Source: Sphingorhabdus sp.
GTDB taxonomy: Bacteria > Pseudomonadota > Alphaproteobacteria > Sphingomonadales > Sphingomonadaceae
Direction: 5' to 3'
Assembly (NCBI GenBank): GCA_023262005.1
Contig: JALREL010000069.1
Coordinates: 1-38,451, forward strand
DNA length: 38,451 nucleotides
Position numbers and translations under genes: made by a program. Below are positions 1 through 10,048 of this stretch, piece by piece. The notes under the pieces were generated by a model. The model ran no database searches. It saw nothing but the letters and a program-made list of their open reading frames with translations, and was not told the DNA's origin. Within the stretch, counting starts at the first letter, position 1; each line of letters begins with the position of its first letter.

Positions 1-37
1 AACCAACTTCAGAGTTTTAAACCCCGAGTCGAATTTC

Positions 38-1981
<1,944 letters not shown>

Positions 1982-1993
1982 TGATTACCGGTG

Positions 1994-2025
1994 GCCGTCA
2001 CACCCGCACGCAGCGGGGTGACGGC
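1994..2025 (+). promoter_or_regulatory. Stem-loop between dnaK and dnaJ
   Basis: A GC-rich stem of 13 pairs with one bulged A (1994-2001 and 2003-2007 with 2013-2025) closes a 5-nt ACGCA loop. No T-run follows, so it is not a standard intrinsic terminator. It more likely stabilises the mRNA or attenuates read-through, lowering dnaJ relative to dnaK. Its role is inferred; the pairing is read directly. Confidence 0.6.
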
Positions 2026-2048
2026 TGCACGATGGAGGGACATCGGTC

Positions 2049-3173
2049 GTGAGCCTCGACATAGATTATTACGAATTGCTCGAATGCGAGCGGACGGCGG
2101 ATGAAAAGACGCTGAAATCCGCTTATCGCCGCATGGCGATGCAATATCACCCGGATCGCAACCCCGGCGATGCCGACGCTGAAGCACGTTTCAAGGCGAT
2201 CAACGAAGCCTATGAAGTGCTGAAAGATCCGCAGAAAAGGGCAGCCTATGACCAATATGGCAAGGCTGCGTTTGAAAATGGCGGGATGGGCGGACGTGGC
2301 CAAGGCGGCGGTTTCAGCGATTTCTCCGACATTTTCGAAAGCTTTTTCGGCGATGCCTTTGGCGGCGGTCGGCAACGCGGGCCAGTGCGTGGTGCCGACC
2401 TGCGCTATGATTTGGAAATCAGCCTAGAAGACGCGTTTCACGGACGCACCACCGAAATCGCGATCGATGTCGCCGCGAAATGCGACGATTGCGATGGCAG
2501 CGGTGCCAAGCCTGGAACAGGCTCTCGCCGATGCAATTTGTGTGGCGGGCACGGCAAGGTGCGCGCGCAGCAAGGCTTTTTCGTTGTCGAACGGACCTGC
2601 CCGACCTGCCATGGACGCGGCGAAGTCATCGAGGATCCATGCCGCAAATGCGGCGGCGAAGGCCGCGTCGATGTGCGGCAGAAAATCGAAGTCACCATCC
2701 CGCCCGGCGTCGATGAAGGCACCCGCATACGCGTGGCCGGCAAGGGCGAGGCTGGGCCGAATGGCGCGCCTGCTGGCGACCTTTACATCTTCATGCATAT
2801 CGCGCGGCACAAGGTGTTCGAACGCGACGGAACAACTTTGTTCTGCCGCGCACCGATCAGCTTCACGACCGCAGCCTTGGGTGGGGAGATCGAAATCCCC
2901 GGGCCCGATGGCAGCAAGCATGAAGTGACCATTCCCGAGGGCATCCAGTCGGGCAAGCAGTTGCGCGTGCGCGGGGCTGGTATGCCGGTGCTGCAAGGCC
3001 GCGGCAGGGGTGACCTTGTCATCCAGATCGATGTCGAAACGCCCACGCGACTGTCCGCGCGGCAAAAGGAATTGCTGCGCGAATTTCGCGAAACCGAGAC
3101 CGGCGAAGAATGCCCGCAATCGCGTGGTTTCTTCGACAAGGTCAAGGAATTCTGGGACGATCTCACCGAGTAA
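2049..3173 (+). CDS. dnaJ: Chaperone protein DnaJ
   Basis: This 374-aa Hsp40 co-chaperone delivers unfolded substrates to DnaK and stimulates its ATPase. The J domain is at about residues 4-70, with the HPD motif at 34-36 (YHPDRNPG). A Gly/Phe-rich linker with [16 protein letters not shown] follows at about 80-110. A zinc-binding domain at about 145-205 has four CxxCxGxG repeats ([32 protein letters not shown]), all complete, and the C-terminal substrate-binding domains follow. The start is GTG, preceded by GGAGGG at 2034-2039 with 9-nt spacing, and the protein begins [11 protein letters not shown]. It lies 67 nt after dnaK, the usual alphaproteobacterial dnaKJ pair, and is probably co-transcribed with it. 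Full length for a type I DnaJ. Confidence 0.97.
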   Translation: MSLDIDYYELLECERTADEKTLKSAYRRMAMQYHPDRNPGDADAEARFKAINEAYEVLKDPQKRAAYDQYGKAAFENGGMGGRGQGGGFSDFSDIFESFFGDAFGGGRQRGPVRGADLRYDLEISLEDAFHGRTTEIAIDVAAKCDDCDGSGAKPGTGSRRCNLCGGHGKVRAQQGFFVVERTCPTCHGRGEVIEDPCRKCGGEGRVDVRQKIEVTIPPGVDEGTRIRVAGKGEAGPNGAPAGDLYIFMHIARHKVFERDGTTLFCRAPISFTTAALGGEIEIPGPDGSKHEVTIPEGIQSGKQLRVRGAGMPVLQGRGRGDLVIQIDVETPTRLSARQKELLREFRETETGEECPQSRGFFDKVKEFWDDLTE

Positions 3174-3192
3174 AATCTGCGGCAGCCGCCAA

Positions 3193-3238
3193 GACTCGCC
3201 CAATGCCCGATGGTATGTGCATCGGGCAGGAGCGAGTC
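3193..3238 (+). promoter_or_regulatory. Two-tier hairpin covering the next gene's Shine-Dalgarno
   Basis: An outer perfect 7-bp stem (GACTCGC 3193-3199 with GCGAGTC 3232-3238) encloses an internal loop and an inner perfect 8-bp stem (GCCCGATG 3205-3212 with CATCGGGC 3220-3227) with a 7-nt loop. The AGGAG at 3228-3232, the only good Shine-Dalgarno for the GTG at 3243, sits in the internal loop and at the base of the outer stem. No T-run follows. It may end dnaKJ transcription, limit translation of the next gene, or both. Confidence 0.6.
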
Positions 3239-3242
3239 GATT

Positions 3243-4433
3243 GTGGGCAACGATTCCAGCAGGCGCGAATTCTTAAGACTGGCCAGCTTCGGCATGGCCA
3301 TGTCGACCTGTGCGTCGGGAGCGCTGGCCAGCGACAGCAAATTGTTCGGTGTGCCACTGCCAAAGCAGGTGCTCAATTTCATCCCGCGAAAGCCCCTAAA
3401 CTATATCCAGTTCGCCGAGGCGGTGGTGGAACTGGAAAATGAAGCCGACCATCGCGGGCTACCCGGCTCACCGCTCGAAATTGGCAAGGCCCAATCGCTC
3501 GTTGATCTGGCGGAGGCCCTTTACCAGTTCGCCATGCCGCGGTTGGTCGCGCTGATCGATCGCAGCGAATCGATCGACCCTGATTTCGCCGACCGGGCAG
3601 GTGAGCTGCTGGCCGAGTTGCATCAAAGCCAGCACGAATTACCGGCGGCGCTAACCAGCGGGCAAACGGGTCTGGGCAGATTGCTCGCGCCCATGCGACG
3701 CGAAAGATATCTGGTGGAGCCTGAGCCGGCGCAAGGCGGCATCATATTCGTTCCAGGCGCTCCTCCAGTCGGTGATGTACAAATGCCCGCCACGTCATCA
3801 TCGAACGGACAAGACAAAGCGGAGGAGGCGGACGTCCCAATCAGCCGGTCGCGCGACTTTACCGCGCTTAAGCCGGAATATGCCCGGTTGTTTCGAAAGC
3901 TGGCGGTGCGCCCGCAATTTCAGGAAAGTGTCGATTGGCACCTTGCACTTATCCGCAAATCACGCGCGCGTTATGAAAAGGTGGAGGCGCAAACCGGGGT
4001 TCCCTGGCATTTCGTTGCAGTAACCCACGGGCTGGAAGCGAGTTTCAATTTCCGCGCGCATTTCCACAATGGCGATTTCCCGCTGACCGCGCGCACACGG
4101 CAAGTCCCCGCTGGCCGTCCCACAAGATGGCTACCGCCCTCAGATTGGGAATCAAGCGCGCAGGATGCATTGCGGCTGCTGGGCTACACCAACCAAAGCG
4201 ATTGGACCCTTGAACGCACCCTCTTCCGGTTGGAGGCCTATAATGGGCTGGGTTATCGCTTACTGGGTGTACCGACCCCCTATTTGTGGAGTTTTTCGAA
4301 CCATTATGAACGCGGCAAGTTCGTTTCCGATGGCAAGTTCAACGCATCTGCACGCTCACAGCAATGCGGCGCGGCGGTATTGCTGAAACTCCTCGCCGAT
4401 GCAGGCGATATCAGGCTAGAAAGCGCAGCATGA
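3243..4433 (+). CDS. Tat-exported lysozyme-like protein
   Basis: This is a 396-aa exported protein. The N-terminus has a twin-arginine signal (SSRREFLRLASF) followed by a weakly hydrophobic segment, with likely cleavage after ALA near residue 29. The middle is acidic and unremarkable. From about residue 215 there is a lysozyme/muramidase-like domain resembling one often annotated as lysozyme family in cyanobacteria: GVPWHFVAVTHGLEASFNF, HNGDFPLTARTRQVPAGRP, RLEAYNGLGYR, PYLWSFSNHYERGKFV and QQCGAAVLL. The Glu in HGLEASFNF is the probable catalytic acid. The expected role is cutting the glycan chains of peptidoglycan in the periplasm. The GTG at 3243 is preferred to the upstream ATG at 3210 because it has AGGAG (3228-3232) and puts the Arg pair at residues 7-8. 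The next gene starts 21 nt downstream. Domain assignment is from recalled family motifs, so activity is unproven. Confidence 0.75.
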   Translation: MGNDSSRREFLRLASFGMAMSTCASGALASDSKLFGVPLPKQVLNFIPRKPLNYIQFAEAVVELENEADHRGLPGSPLEIGKAQSLVDLAEALYQFAMPRLVALIDRSESIDPDFADRAGELLAELHQSQHELPAALTSGQTGLGRLLAPMRRERYLVEPEPAQGGIIFVPGAPPVGDVQMPATSSSNGQDKAEEADVPISRSRDFTALKPEYARLFRKLAVRPQFQESVDWHLALIRKSRARYEKVEAQTGVPWHFVAVTHGLEASFNFRAHFHNGDFPLTARTRQVPAGRPTRWLPPSDWESSAQDALRLLGYTNQSDWTLERTLFRLEAYNGLGYRLLGVPTPYLWSFSNHYERGKFVSDGKFNASARSQQCGAAVLLKLLADAGDIRLESAA

Positions 4434-4454
4434 CTCGCGATTGAGGAGTGCGAC

Positions 4455-5345
4455 ATGTTCAAACAGGTTTCGATGGCTGCAGCGATGGCAGCTTGCTTGG
4501 CCGCGCCGGCAGCGGCGCAGCAGGATTTCAGCAAGGTTGAGGTGAAGGCCGAAAATCTGGCACCCGGCGTTTCGGTGCTGTTCGGCGCAGGCGGCAATAT
4601 TGGCGTTTCACATGGTGAAGACGGTACCGTGTTGATTGATGACCAGTTTGCGCCGTTGACCCCCAAGATCCAGGCAGCGGTTGCAGCGCTGGGTGCAAGC
4701 CCGGTCAAATTCCTGATCAACACCCACTGGCATGGGGACCATAGCGGCGGGAACGAGAATTTCGGGAAGGCCGGCGCCGTGATCATGGCGCATGACAATG
4801 TCCGCGTGCGCATGGCGACCGACCAGAAAACACCTTTTGGCGAGGTCAAGGCGAGCCCCAAGGTGGCACTGCCCGTTATCACTTATGCCGAAGGGCTGAA
4901 GCTGCACCTCAATGGCGAAGAAGTTCGCGTCATATCGGTTCCGCCCGCGCACACCGATGGAGACAGCGTCGTCCACTGGACCAAATCGAACGTCATCCAT
5001 ATGGGCGACCTCTTCTTCCACAAGATGAGCTATCCCTTTGTCGATCGCAGCAGCGGCGGCGACGTGCGCGGCGTAATCGCGGCGGCGGACAAGGTGTTGG
5101 CCATGGCGAATGACCAGACCAAGATCATCCCCGGCCATGGCGCAGTTGCCAGCAAGGCCGACTTGCAGGCCTATCGCGACATGCTGGTGGCGATTGTCGG
5201 CAAGATCGAGGCAGCGGTAAAAGCGGGCAAATCGCTTGAAGAAGTGAAAGCGATGAAACCGGCGGACGGTTTTGGTGTGAATCCCAGCGGTTTCATCACC
5301 GCCGACCGGTTTGTTGAGATGGTCTATGGGACTTTCAAGCAATAA
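4455..5345 (+). CDS. Periplasmic metallo-beta-lactamase-fold hydrolase
   Basis: A 296-aa protein with a Sec signal peptide (MFKQVSMAAAMAACLAAPAAAQ, cleavage near residue 21) and an MBL fold. The zinc-binding motif HWHGDH is at residues 91-96 (THWHGDHSGGN). Further ligand candidates are the His in PPAHTDGDSVV, the Asp in MGDLFFHKM and the His in IIPGHGAV. A good Shine-Dalgarno (GAGGAG, about 4443-4448) precedes the ATG. The motif pattern fits the broad exported MBL hydrolase group related to subclass B beta-lactamases and SoxH-like proteins. Nothing here shows true beta-lactamase activity, and the substrate is unknown. It probably forms a two-gene unit with the preceding lysozyme-like gene, which would fit a cell-wall context, though that is only suggestive. 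Confidence 0.85.
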   Translation: MFKQVSMAAAMAACLAAPAAAQQDFSKVEVKAENLAPGVSVLFGAGGNIGVSHGEDGTVLIDDQFAPLTPKIQAAVAALGASPVKFLINTHWHGDHSGGNENFGKAGAVIMAHDNVRVRMATDQKTPFGEVKASPKVALPVITYAEGLKLHLNGEEVRVISVPPAHTDGDSVVHWTKSNVIHMGDLFFHKMSYPFVDRSSGGDVRGVIAAADKVLAMANDQTKIIPGHGAVASKADLQAYRDMLVAIVGKIEAAVKAGKSLEEVKAMKPADGFGVNPSGFITADRFVEMVYGTFKQ

Positions 5346-5359
5346 GCGGGAGAGACAAA

Positions 5360-5441
5360 CCGTAGCCCTGAGCATGTCGAAGGGCACCTATCGGCGTTAG
5401 CTTAAACATCGGGGCGTGCTTCGACAAGCTCAGCACTACGG
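5360..5441. repeat. REP-like inverted repeat, TTCGACAAGCTCAG type
   Basis: The left arm (5360-5387, CCGTAGCCCTGAGCATGTCG and on) and the right arm (5416-5441, GTGCTTCGACAAGCTCAGCA and on) are imperfect inverted copies around a 28-nt spacer. The same core recurs at 23597-23654. This sequence type is a common dispersed intergenic repeat in sphingomonads. It lies between two convergent genes and could act as a bidirectional transcription stop. Its right arm runs into the patatin gene and supplies that gene's last codons and TAG stop (5436-5438). Confidence 0.8.
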
Positions 5442-7775
5442 TGCAATAGTGCTGATTTCCGCACGCAACTCTTCGATCAGCGGCTGGATGCGTTTCAGTC
5501 TGGGGGCTTCGGCCTCCAGTACAGCTTCGAACGCCTTCTTTTTCAGCGCCAAGACCTCGGCCTGCTCGGCCGATAGAGTACCGGGCATCGAGGAAAGGAC
5601 GATATCGACCAACCGGTCGATGCCGTGCAGGCGGCCCCACAGATAGTCGTTCTCGCGATAGCTGCGGCTGAAGAAGGCACCGAAATTGTTGAACTCGATG
5701 CCCTTGAGCGTGGCAGCGGCTCCGCCCTTGCGGATCGTTGTGGCATCATCGGGGGAAATGCGGTCGACCTTGATCGGGTCGAATTCGTCCAGCCCTTCGC
5801 CCTGTAGCAAGGGCAGGGTTGCAATGTCGTAAAGGATATAACCCAGATAACCCATCAGGATGGAGCGGGTCGCTGCATCGGGGACATTGGCGAGCGCAGC
5901 ATTGAGCGCGGCGTCGGTTGCTGCGTCGGCGGCCTCCAGATTGCGTCGCGCCGCCAGCATGTCTAGCAATGCGCCAGGGTTATCGACGCCATGGCGAACG
6001 GCCTCTGCCACATCGACGCCCAGATATTCGGCGGTTTCAACCTCAAGGAAATGGGCGAGCGAGGCATAAATGGCTTGCCGCAACCGGTCTGCAACTGCCA
6101 CGGGAACGTCGGCCAACACCTCAACATCCTCGGCCAGTTTGCGGGCGATGAAGCGCAGACGACGAATGCGGAAGCGCACATCCTGTTCACGGAAAAAGCG
6201 CATCGATGCAGCGGCCATGACCTTGCCCTTGGGACCTGTAATGCGGTCCAGCCCGCGGCGGCAAATTTCGCCCCACAGCGCGGCGCGCAACTGGCGGCAA
6301 TGGTCTGGCGCGGCATCGGGACAGACCCTGCGCGCGGTGGCGATGATCTCATCAAGCAAGCCCGTCATCCGCAGATGGGCATAAGCGGGATAGCTATAGC
6401 CTGTTGCCAGTGCCGATTTTTCGAGCATCGTCAGCCGCCATTTGTGCAGGCGCTGCGGTGTGGGCTTGGTCAAGAACCATGTCTTGCCGAGCATCGTCTC
6501 AATCATATGCTCGACTTCGACCTCCAGATGGTCGGTGATTTCGCGCATCCGCGCAATGCGTTCGGAACGCGTTTCGATGGCATTCAGGCTGTCGCGGATT
6601 GGTTGTTCGCGCGGGATATCGGATGATGCACCAAAAATTGTTGCGAAAAAGCCGGGTGCCTTGCGCGGGCCATCGGCGGCGCGATTTCGTCCGCGCACAC
6701 GGAAACTGGGCAGGCCGGGTTTGGGATCGATATAGACGAAGCGGCGGTCGACTTCGCGCCGCGCAGGCCGGTTGCGCAGCGCTCCAATCGCCTGTGCGAA
6801 AGGCGCATTGGCGAGCACCGAACCATCAATCAGGAAGCTGTCTTCGATCGTTCCGGCTTCAAACTGTTGCGGCAATATGCGTTTCAGGAATGCGTCGCGA
6901 TCATTCCATGCAATCGAACGAGCCAACAGCAAGCCATCGAGTTCACTCACGTTAAAGGGTGGAAAAGCCCCCGGAAAGCTTGCGGTCGCGCGCGCTGCAA
7001 AGACCAGCTCGGCATGCGGCGCAAGGTAACCCGCATTCTGCCCGCGGGTCGAAAAACCGATGGTGATGCGGTGTTCGGTCTCGCTGACGTCTGATGGGCT
7101 GTTAAGGCGCAATTTCTCGCGATGGCCGTGGAAATCAGTGACGGTAACGAACAGGTCGAGCGGCTGCCCGGCGGGCAATAACGGCCGCGTGACGCCTTGC
7201 TGCTTCATGGCTTGTAGCGCGTCGAGCAGCTGCGCGGAAAATCCGGTGCCGCCAAATGGTGGCTGGAACCATCGGGCGCGGACAAAGCCTGACAGCTTGG
7301 TGGCTACTTCGTCTTGCGCTTCGCTTGAAACGGTTTGCTCGACAGCTCCACCCCGCCTGCGCAACACGGCCCAAGCAATCGGTGCAGCCCAGAATTTGGA
7401 AAATCGAGACAGTGGGCGCGCATCGGGATCGAGCAGCACCTCGACATCGGCATTTTGCAGCCAAAGGTCGGTCAACGGTTCGAGCGATTGCCCGGTAACC
7501 ACTGCCTGCGAAAGAAAAACTCCGTTGATCCCGCCCGCGCTGGCCCCGGCGATGATATCGGTCAGTACACGCAGCTTGGTTCCGGATTTCGCCTCGATGA
7601 GCTGTAGCAGTTCGCGATACACATCCTCGCTGCCGCCGCCTGCCGGCTGGTCTTCGAGGTATGCCCTGCTGGCGCGCACAAGGTGCCAGATTTCGCGCGT
7701 GATGCCGTGCATGTAGACCGCAAGGCTCACCCCGCCATAGCAGATAAGGGCCAGCCGAAGTTCCTTCTCGCGCAT
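5436..7775 (-). CDS. Patatin-like phospholipase, DUF3376 type
   Basis: A 779-aa patatin-like acyl hydrolase. The N-terminal patatin domain starts at once with RLALICYGGVSLAVYMHG (oxyanion glycine region, about residues 13-24). The nucleophile elbow GASAG has Ser79, and the catalytic Asp is in DGS at 317-319 (LIDGSVLANAPF). The long helical C-terminal part, including YLGYILYDIATLPLLQGEG, matches the DUF3376 extension of one bacterial patatin subfamily. No signal peptide is seen, so a cytoplasmic or membrane-associated enzyme acting on phospholipid or lipid ester is expected. The frame is open to 7946, but the 57 extra residues are low-quality and overlap the divergent promoter region; MREKELRLAL (ATG at 7775) is preferred although no strong Shine-Dalgarno is visible. 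The last codons and stop come from the adjacent REP-like repeat. Confidence 0.85.
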   Translation of the reverse strand: MREKELRLALICYGGVSLAVYMHGITREIWHLVRASRAYLEDQPAGGGSEDVYRELLQLIEAKSGTKLRVLTDIIAGASAGGINGVFLSQAVVTGQSLEPLTDLWLQNADVEVLLDPDARPLSRFSKFWAAPIAWAVLRRRGGAVEQTVSSEAQDEVATKLSGFVRARWFQPPFGGTGFSAQLLDALQAMKQQGVTRPLLPAGQPLDLFVTVTDFHGHREKLRLNSPSDVSETEHRITIGFSTRGQNAGYLAPHAELVFAARATASFPGAFPPFNVSELDGLLLARSIAWNDRDAFLKRILPQQFEAGTIEDSFLIDGSVLANAPFAQAIGALRNRPARREVDRRFVYIDPKPGLPSFRVRGRNRAADGPRKAPGFFATIFGASSDIPREQPIRDSLNAIETRSERIARMREITDHLEVEVEHMIETMLGKTWFLTKPTPQRLHKWRLTMLEKSALATGYSYPAYAHLRMTGLLDEIIATARRVCPDAAPDHCRQLRAALWGEICRRGLDRITGPKGKVMAAASMRFFREQDVRFRIRRLRFIARKLAEDVEVLADVPVAVADRLRQAIYASLAHFLEVETAEYLGVDVAEAVRHGVDNPGALLDMLAARRNLEAADAATDAALNAALANVPDAATRSILMGYLGYILYDIATLPLLQGEGLDEFDPIKVDRISPDDATTIRKGGAAATLKGIEFNNFGAFFSRSYRENDYLWGRLHGIDRLVDIVLSSMPGTLSAEQAEVLALKKKAFEAVLEAEAPRLKRIQPLIEELRAEISTIAP

Positions 7776-7884
7776 AGCCAAGATGTGGCAGCGCGGGGCA
7801 GGGGGTGCAAGCCTTTGTCTCCAACCCGGTTTGATCGCATGCCGGGATGTTCGAACGGCTACAGGTGTTTTAGCAGTTGCGGGA

Positions 7885-7902
7885 TTTAATCGATCGGTTA
7901 AA
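7885..7902. promoter_or_regulatory. Near-perfect 18-bp palindrome, candidate operator
   Basis: TTTAATCGATCGGTTAAA pairs in 8 of 9 positions about its centre. It lies in the space between the divergent patatin and nitroreductase genes, 69 nt before the nitroreductase ATG. The ATCGATCGGT core resembles TetR-family operators in general form. No regulator gene is adjacent. Confidence 0.5.
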
Positions 7903-7916
7903 TCGAATCGTGAGGA

Positions 7917-7948
7917 GAGTGAGGCGCTGTTCAAAGCAAGCCTCACTC
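7917..7948 (+). promoter_or_regulatory. Hairpin in the nitroreductase leader
   Basis: A perfect 9-bp inverted repeat (GAGTGAGGC 7917-7925 with GCCTCACTC 7940-7948) encloses a 14-nt loop. It lies 22 nt before the nitroreductase ATG and leaves the Shine-Dalgarno AGGGGAG free. It may be a leader-stability element; no function is shown. Confidence 0.5.
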
Positions 7949-7970
7949 CAAGCAGATTAGGGGAGAAATT

Positions 7971-8630
7971 ATGAACGTATCTGAAGCCGTTGCCACTCGT
8001 CGTTCCATCCGGTCATTCCTGGACAAGCCCGTGCCGTTCGAAGTCATCCAGCGCATCCTGGAAAAGGCGCGCATGGCGCCATCGGGCTGCAACTTCCAGC
8101 CATGGGAAGCGCAGGTTCTGACGGGTGCGCCGCTGAAGGCGCTGCAGGAACGGCTGATGGCTGCGCAGCCTGATGATCCGATGGACTATGATTTTTCCGA
8201 ACCCGGCAAGTACGACAAATATAAGGCACGGCTACAGGCCGTAGGCGCTGCCATGTATGGCGCGATGGCAATTGCCCGAGACGATGGCAAACAGCGTGCC
8301 GATTTTGTCCAGTCAAACCTCGTTTCCTTCGGTGCGCCGGTGCTGCTGCTCTGCCACTTCCCCAAATTCATGAAGGAAGCTCAATGGTCCGACACGGGCA
8401 TGTGGTTGCAGACGATCATGCTGCTTTGCCGTGAGGAAGGCCTCGATACCTGCCCGCAGGAATATATGGGCATGTATGGCAAGACGATCAAAGACCAGTT
8501 GGGGCTTGGTGAAGATGTGCTCCTCTTCTGCGGCCTTGCCATCGGCTATCGCGACGAAAGCGACTCGGTGAATGGATTCCTGCGCGAACGCGTGCCTTTG
8601 GACGAGCAGATCACCTTCCACGGCTTTTGA
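7971..8630 (+). CDS. Nitroreductase family FMN oxidoreductase
   Basis: A 219-aa cytoplasmic flavoenzyme. The FMN-binding signature is at the N-terminus (ATRRSIRSFLDKPVPFEVI, then KARMAPSGCNFQPWE), as in NfnB/NfsB-type nitroreductases. These enzymes reduce nitroaromatics, quinones or flavins with NAD(P)H. GMWLQTIMLLCREEGLDTCPQE and LLFCGLAIGYRDESDSVN are the usual dimer-interface and C-terminal flavin motifs. A strong Shine-Dalgarno (AGGGGAGA) precedes the ATG. The gene is transcribed away from patatin, and the spacer carries a palindrome and a leader hairpin, so regulation in response to a substrate is plausible. The physiological substrate cannot be read from the sequence. Confidence 0.92.
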   Translation: MNVSEAVATRRSIRSFLDKPVPFEVIQRILEKARMAPSGCNFQPWEAQVLTGAPLKALQERLMAAQPDDPMDYDFSEPGKYDKYKARLQAVGAAMYGAMAIARDDGKQRADFVQSNLVSFGAPVLLLCHFPKFMKEAQWSDTGMWLQTIMLLCREEGLDTCPQEYMGMYGKTIKDQLGLGEDVLLFCGLAIGYRDESDSVNGFLRERVPLDEQITFHGF

Positions 8631-8646
8631 TATTTACGCTGGTGTT

Positions 8647-8672
8647 CCACCTATGTTCTGATACATAGGTGG
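8647..8672 (+). promoter_or_regulatory. Perfect 10-bp hairpin just before radA
   Basis: CCACCTATGT (8647-8656) pairs perfectly with ACATAGGTGG (8663-8672) around a 6-nt loop. The right arm contains AGGTGG, the only candidate radA Shine-Dalgarno, and ends 2 nt before the ATG at 8675. No T-run follows. It could stop transcripts from the nitroreductase gene, occlude radA translation initiation, or both. Confidence 0.65.
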
Positions 8673-8674
8673 GC

Positions 8675-10039
8675 ATGGCGAAACCCAAAAAGCGATTTGT
8701 CTGTCAGGAATGCGGCACCGTCGCGCCGCGCTGGCAGGGGCAGTGCGAAGATTGCGGTGCGTGGAACAGCCTGGTCGAAGAGGCTGGCGCGACCGTATTC
8801 GAGCTGAAACATCATCTGCAAAATGGCGGGCGCGATGTCGGGCTGGTCGGGCTCGACAGCGATATCAAGCTGCCCGATCGGGCCTCGACCGGAATCGCTG
8901 AGTTTGATCGCGCCTTAGGCGGCGGCCTTGTGGCCGGATCGGCGACATTGCTGGGCGGCGATCCGGGGATCGGCAAATCGACCTTGCTGCTGCAAACCGC
9001 GTCCAACCTTGCGAAGCGCGGGCTCGACGTCGCCTATATTTCGGGTGAGGAGGCGGTCGATCAGGTACGGCTGCGCGCGCGGCGGCTGGGGCTGGGCGAT
9101 GCGCCGGTGCAACTGGCGGCGGCCACATCGGTGCGCGATATCCTGACCACGCTTGGCGGGGCAAAGCCGCCCGCCTTGCTCATCATCGATTCGATCCAGA
9201 CGATGCACAGCGACCTCATTGAAGGCGCGCCGGGAACGGTGAGCCAGGTGCGTGCCTCGGCGCAAGAACTGATCCGTTTTGCCAAGGAACGCGGCACTGC
9301 TTTGGTGCTGGTGGGCCATGTCACCAAGGATGGCAGCATTGCAGGCCCGCGCGTGCTTGAGCATATGGTCGATACCGTGCTCGCTTTTGAAGGCGAACGC
9401 AGCCACCAATATCGCATTCTGCGCGCCAACAAGAACCGCTTTGGCGGCACCGACGAGATTGGCGTTTTTGCGATGGCCGACAGCGGCCTTGCCGAAGTTG
9501 GTAACCCCAGCGCGCTGTTTTTGACCGATCGGGCAGAGCAGGTGACCGGGGCGACAGTTTTTCCCGCACTCGAAGGCACGCGGCCGGTGCTCGTTGAAAT
9601 CCAGGCACTCACCGTGCGACTGTCGAGCGGGGCCACGCCCCGCCGCGCGGTTGTCGGCTGGGATAGCGGGCGACTGGCGATGATCCTCGCGGTGCTTGAG
9701 GCGCGGTGCGGGCTCAGTTTTTCGACGGCAGAGGTCTATCTCAACATTTCGGGTGGCTATCGTATCTCCGATCCCGCGGCGGACCTTGCGGTGGCCGCGG
9801 CGCTGGTATCTGCGCTGGCCGAGCGTCCGCTGCCTTCCGACGCCGTGCTGTTCGGCGAAGTTTCGCTGTCAGGCGAAGTCCGTCCGGTGGCGCATGCCGG
9901 GCTGCGTCTGAAAGAGGCGGCAAAGCTCGGTTTCCAGCGCGCGTTGGTGCCGCCGTCGGTTCAGGATACGGGCGGAATGGAACTCAAGCAGTTCCGCACG
10001 CTTGCCAATCTCGTTGACCATATACTCGGGCGGGACTAA
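8675..10039 (+). CDS. radA: DNA repair protein RadA (Sms)
   Basis: A 454-aa RecA-like ATPase that promotes branch migration and processing of recombination intermediates. An N-terminal C4 zinc finger has Cys at 10, 13, 24 and 27 (CQEC...CEDC). Walker A is GDPGIGKST at 95-103, Walker B is in ALLIIDSIQTM, and the RadA-specific KNRFG motif is in RANKNRFGGTDEIGVF. The C-terminal Lon-protease-like domain (about 275-454) contains GEVSLSGEVRPV. The ATG at 8675 gives the canonical MAKPKKRFVCQECG start; a GTG two codons upstream is open but unlikely. It leads a tight run with cvpA (9-nt gap), the SufU-like gene and the antiporter. Translation may be affected by the hairpin immediately upstream. Confidence 0.96.
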   Translation: MAKPKKRFVCQECGTVAPRWQGQCEDCGAWNSLVEEAGATVFELKHHLQNGGRDVGLVGLDSDIKLPDRASTGIAEFDRALGGGLVAGSATLLGGDPGIGKSTLLLQTASNLAKRGLDVAYISGEEAVDQVRLRARRLGLGDAPVQLAAATSVRDILTTLGGAKPPALLIIDSIQTMHSDLIEGAPGTVSQVRASAQELIRFAKERGTALVLVGHVTKDGSIAGPRVLEHMVDTVLAFEGERSHQYRILRANKNRFGGTDEIGVFAMADSGLAEVGNPSALFLTDRAEQVTGATVFPALEGTRPVLVEIQALTVRLSSGATPRRAVVGWDSGRLAMILAVLEARCGLSFSTAEVYLNISGGYRISDPAADLAVAAALVSALAERPLPSDAVLFGEVSLSGEVRPVAHAGLRLKEAAKLGFQRALVPPSVQDTGGMELKQFRTLANLVDHILGRD

Positions 10040-10048
10040 CCAAGCGGC

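Noticed and set aside
4455-5345. Antibiotic-resistance beta-lactamase
   Set aside because: Only the general MBL zinc motif is visible; most exported proteins of this type are not beta-lactamases and nothing in the context indicates resistance.
7776-7946. 57-residue N-terminal extension of the patatin-like protein
   Set aside because: It is not like the family, covers the divergent promoter region with its palindrome and hairpin, and the patatin domain starts right after the internal ATG.
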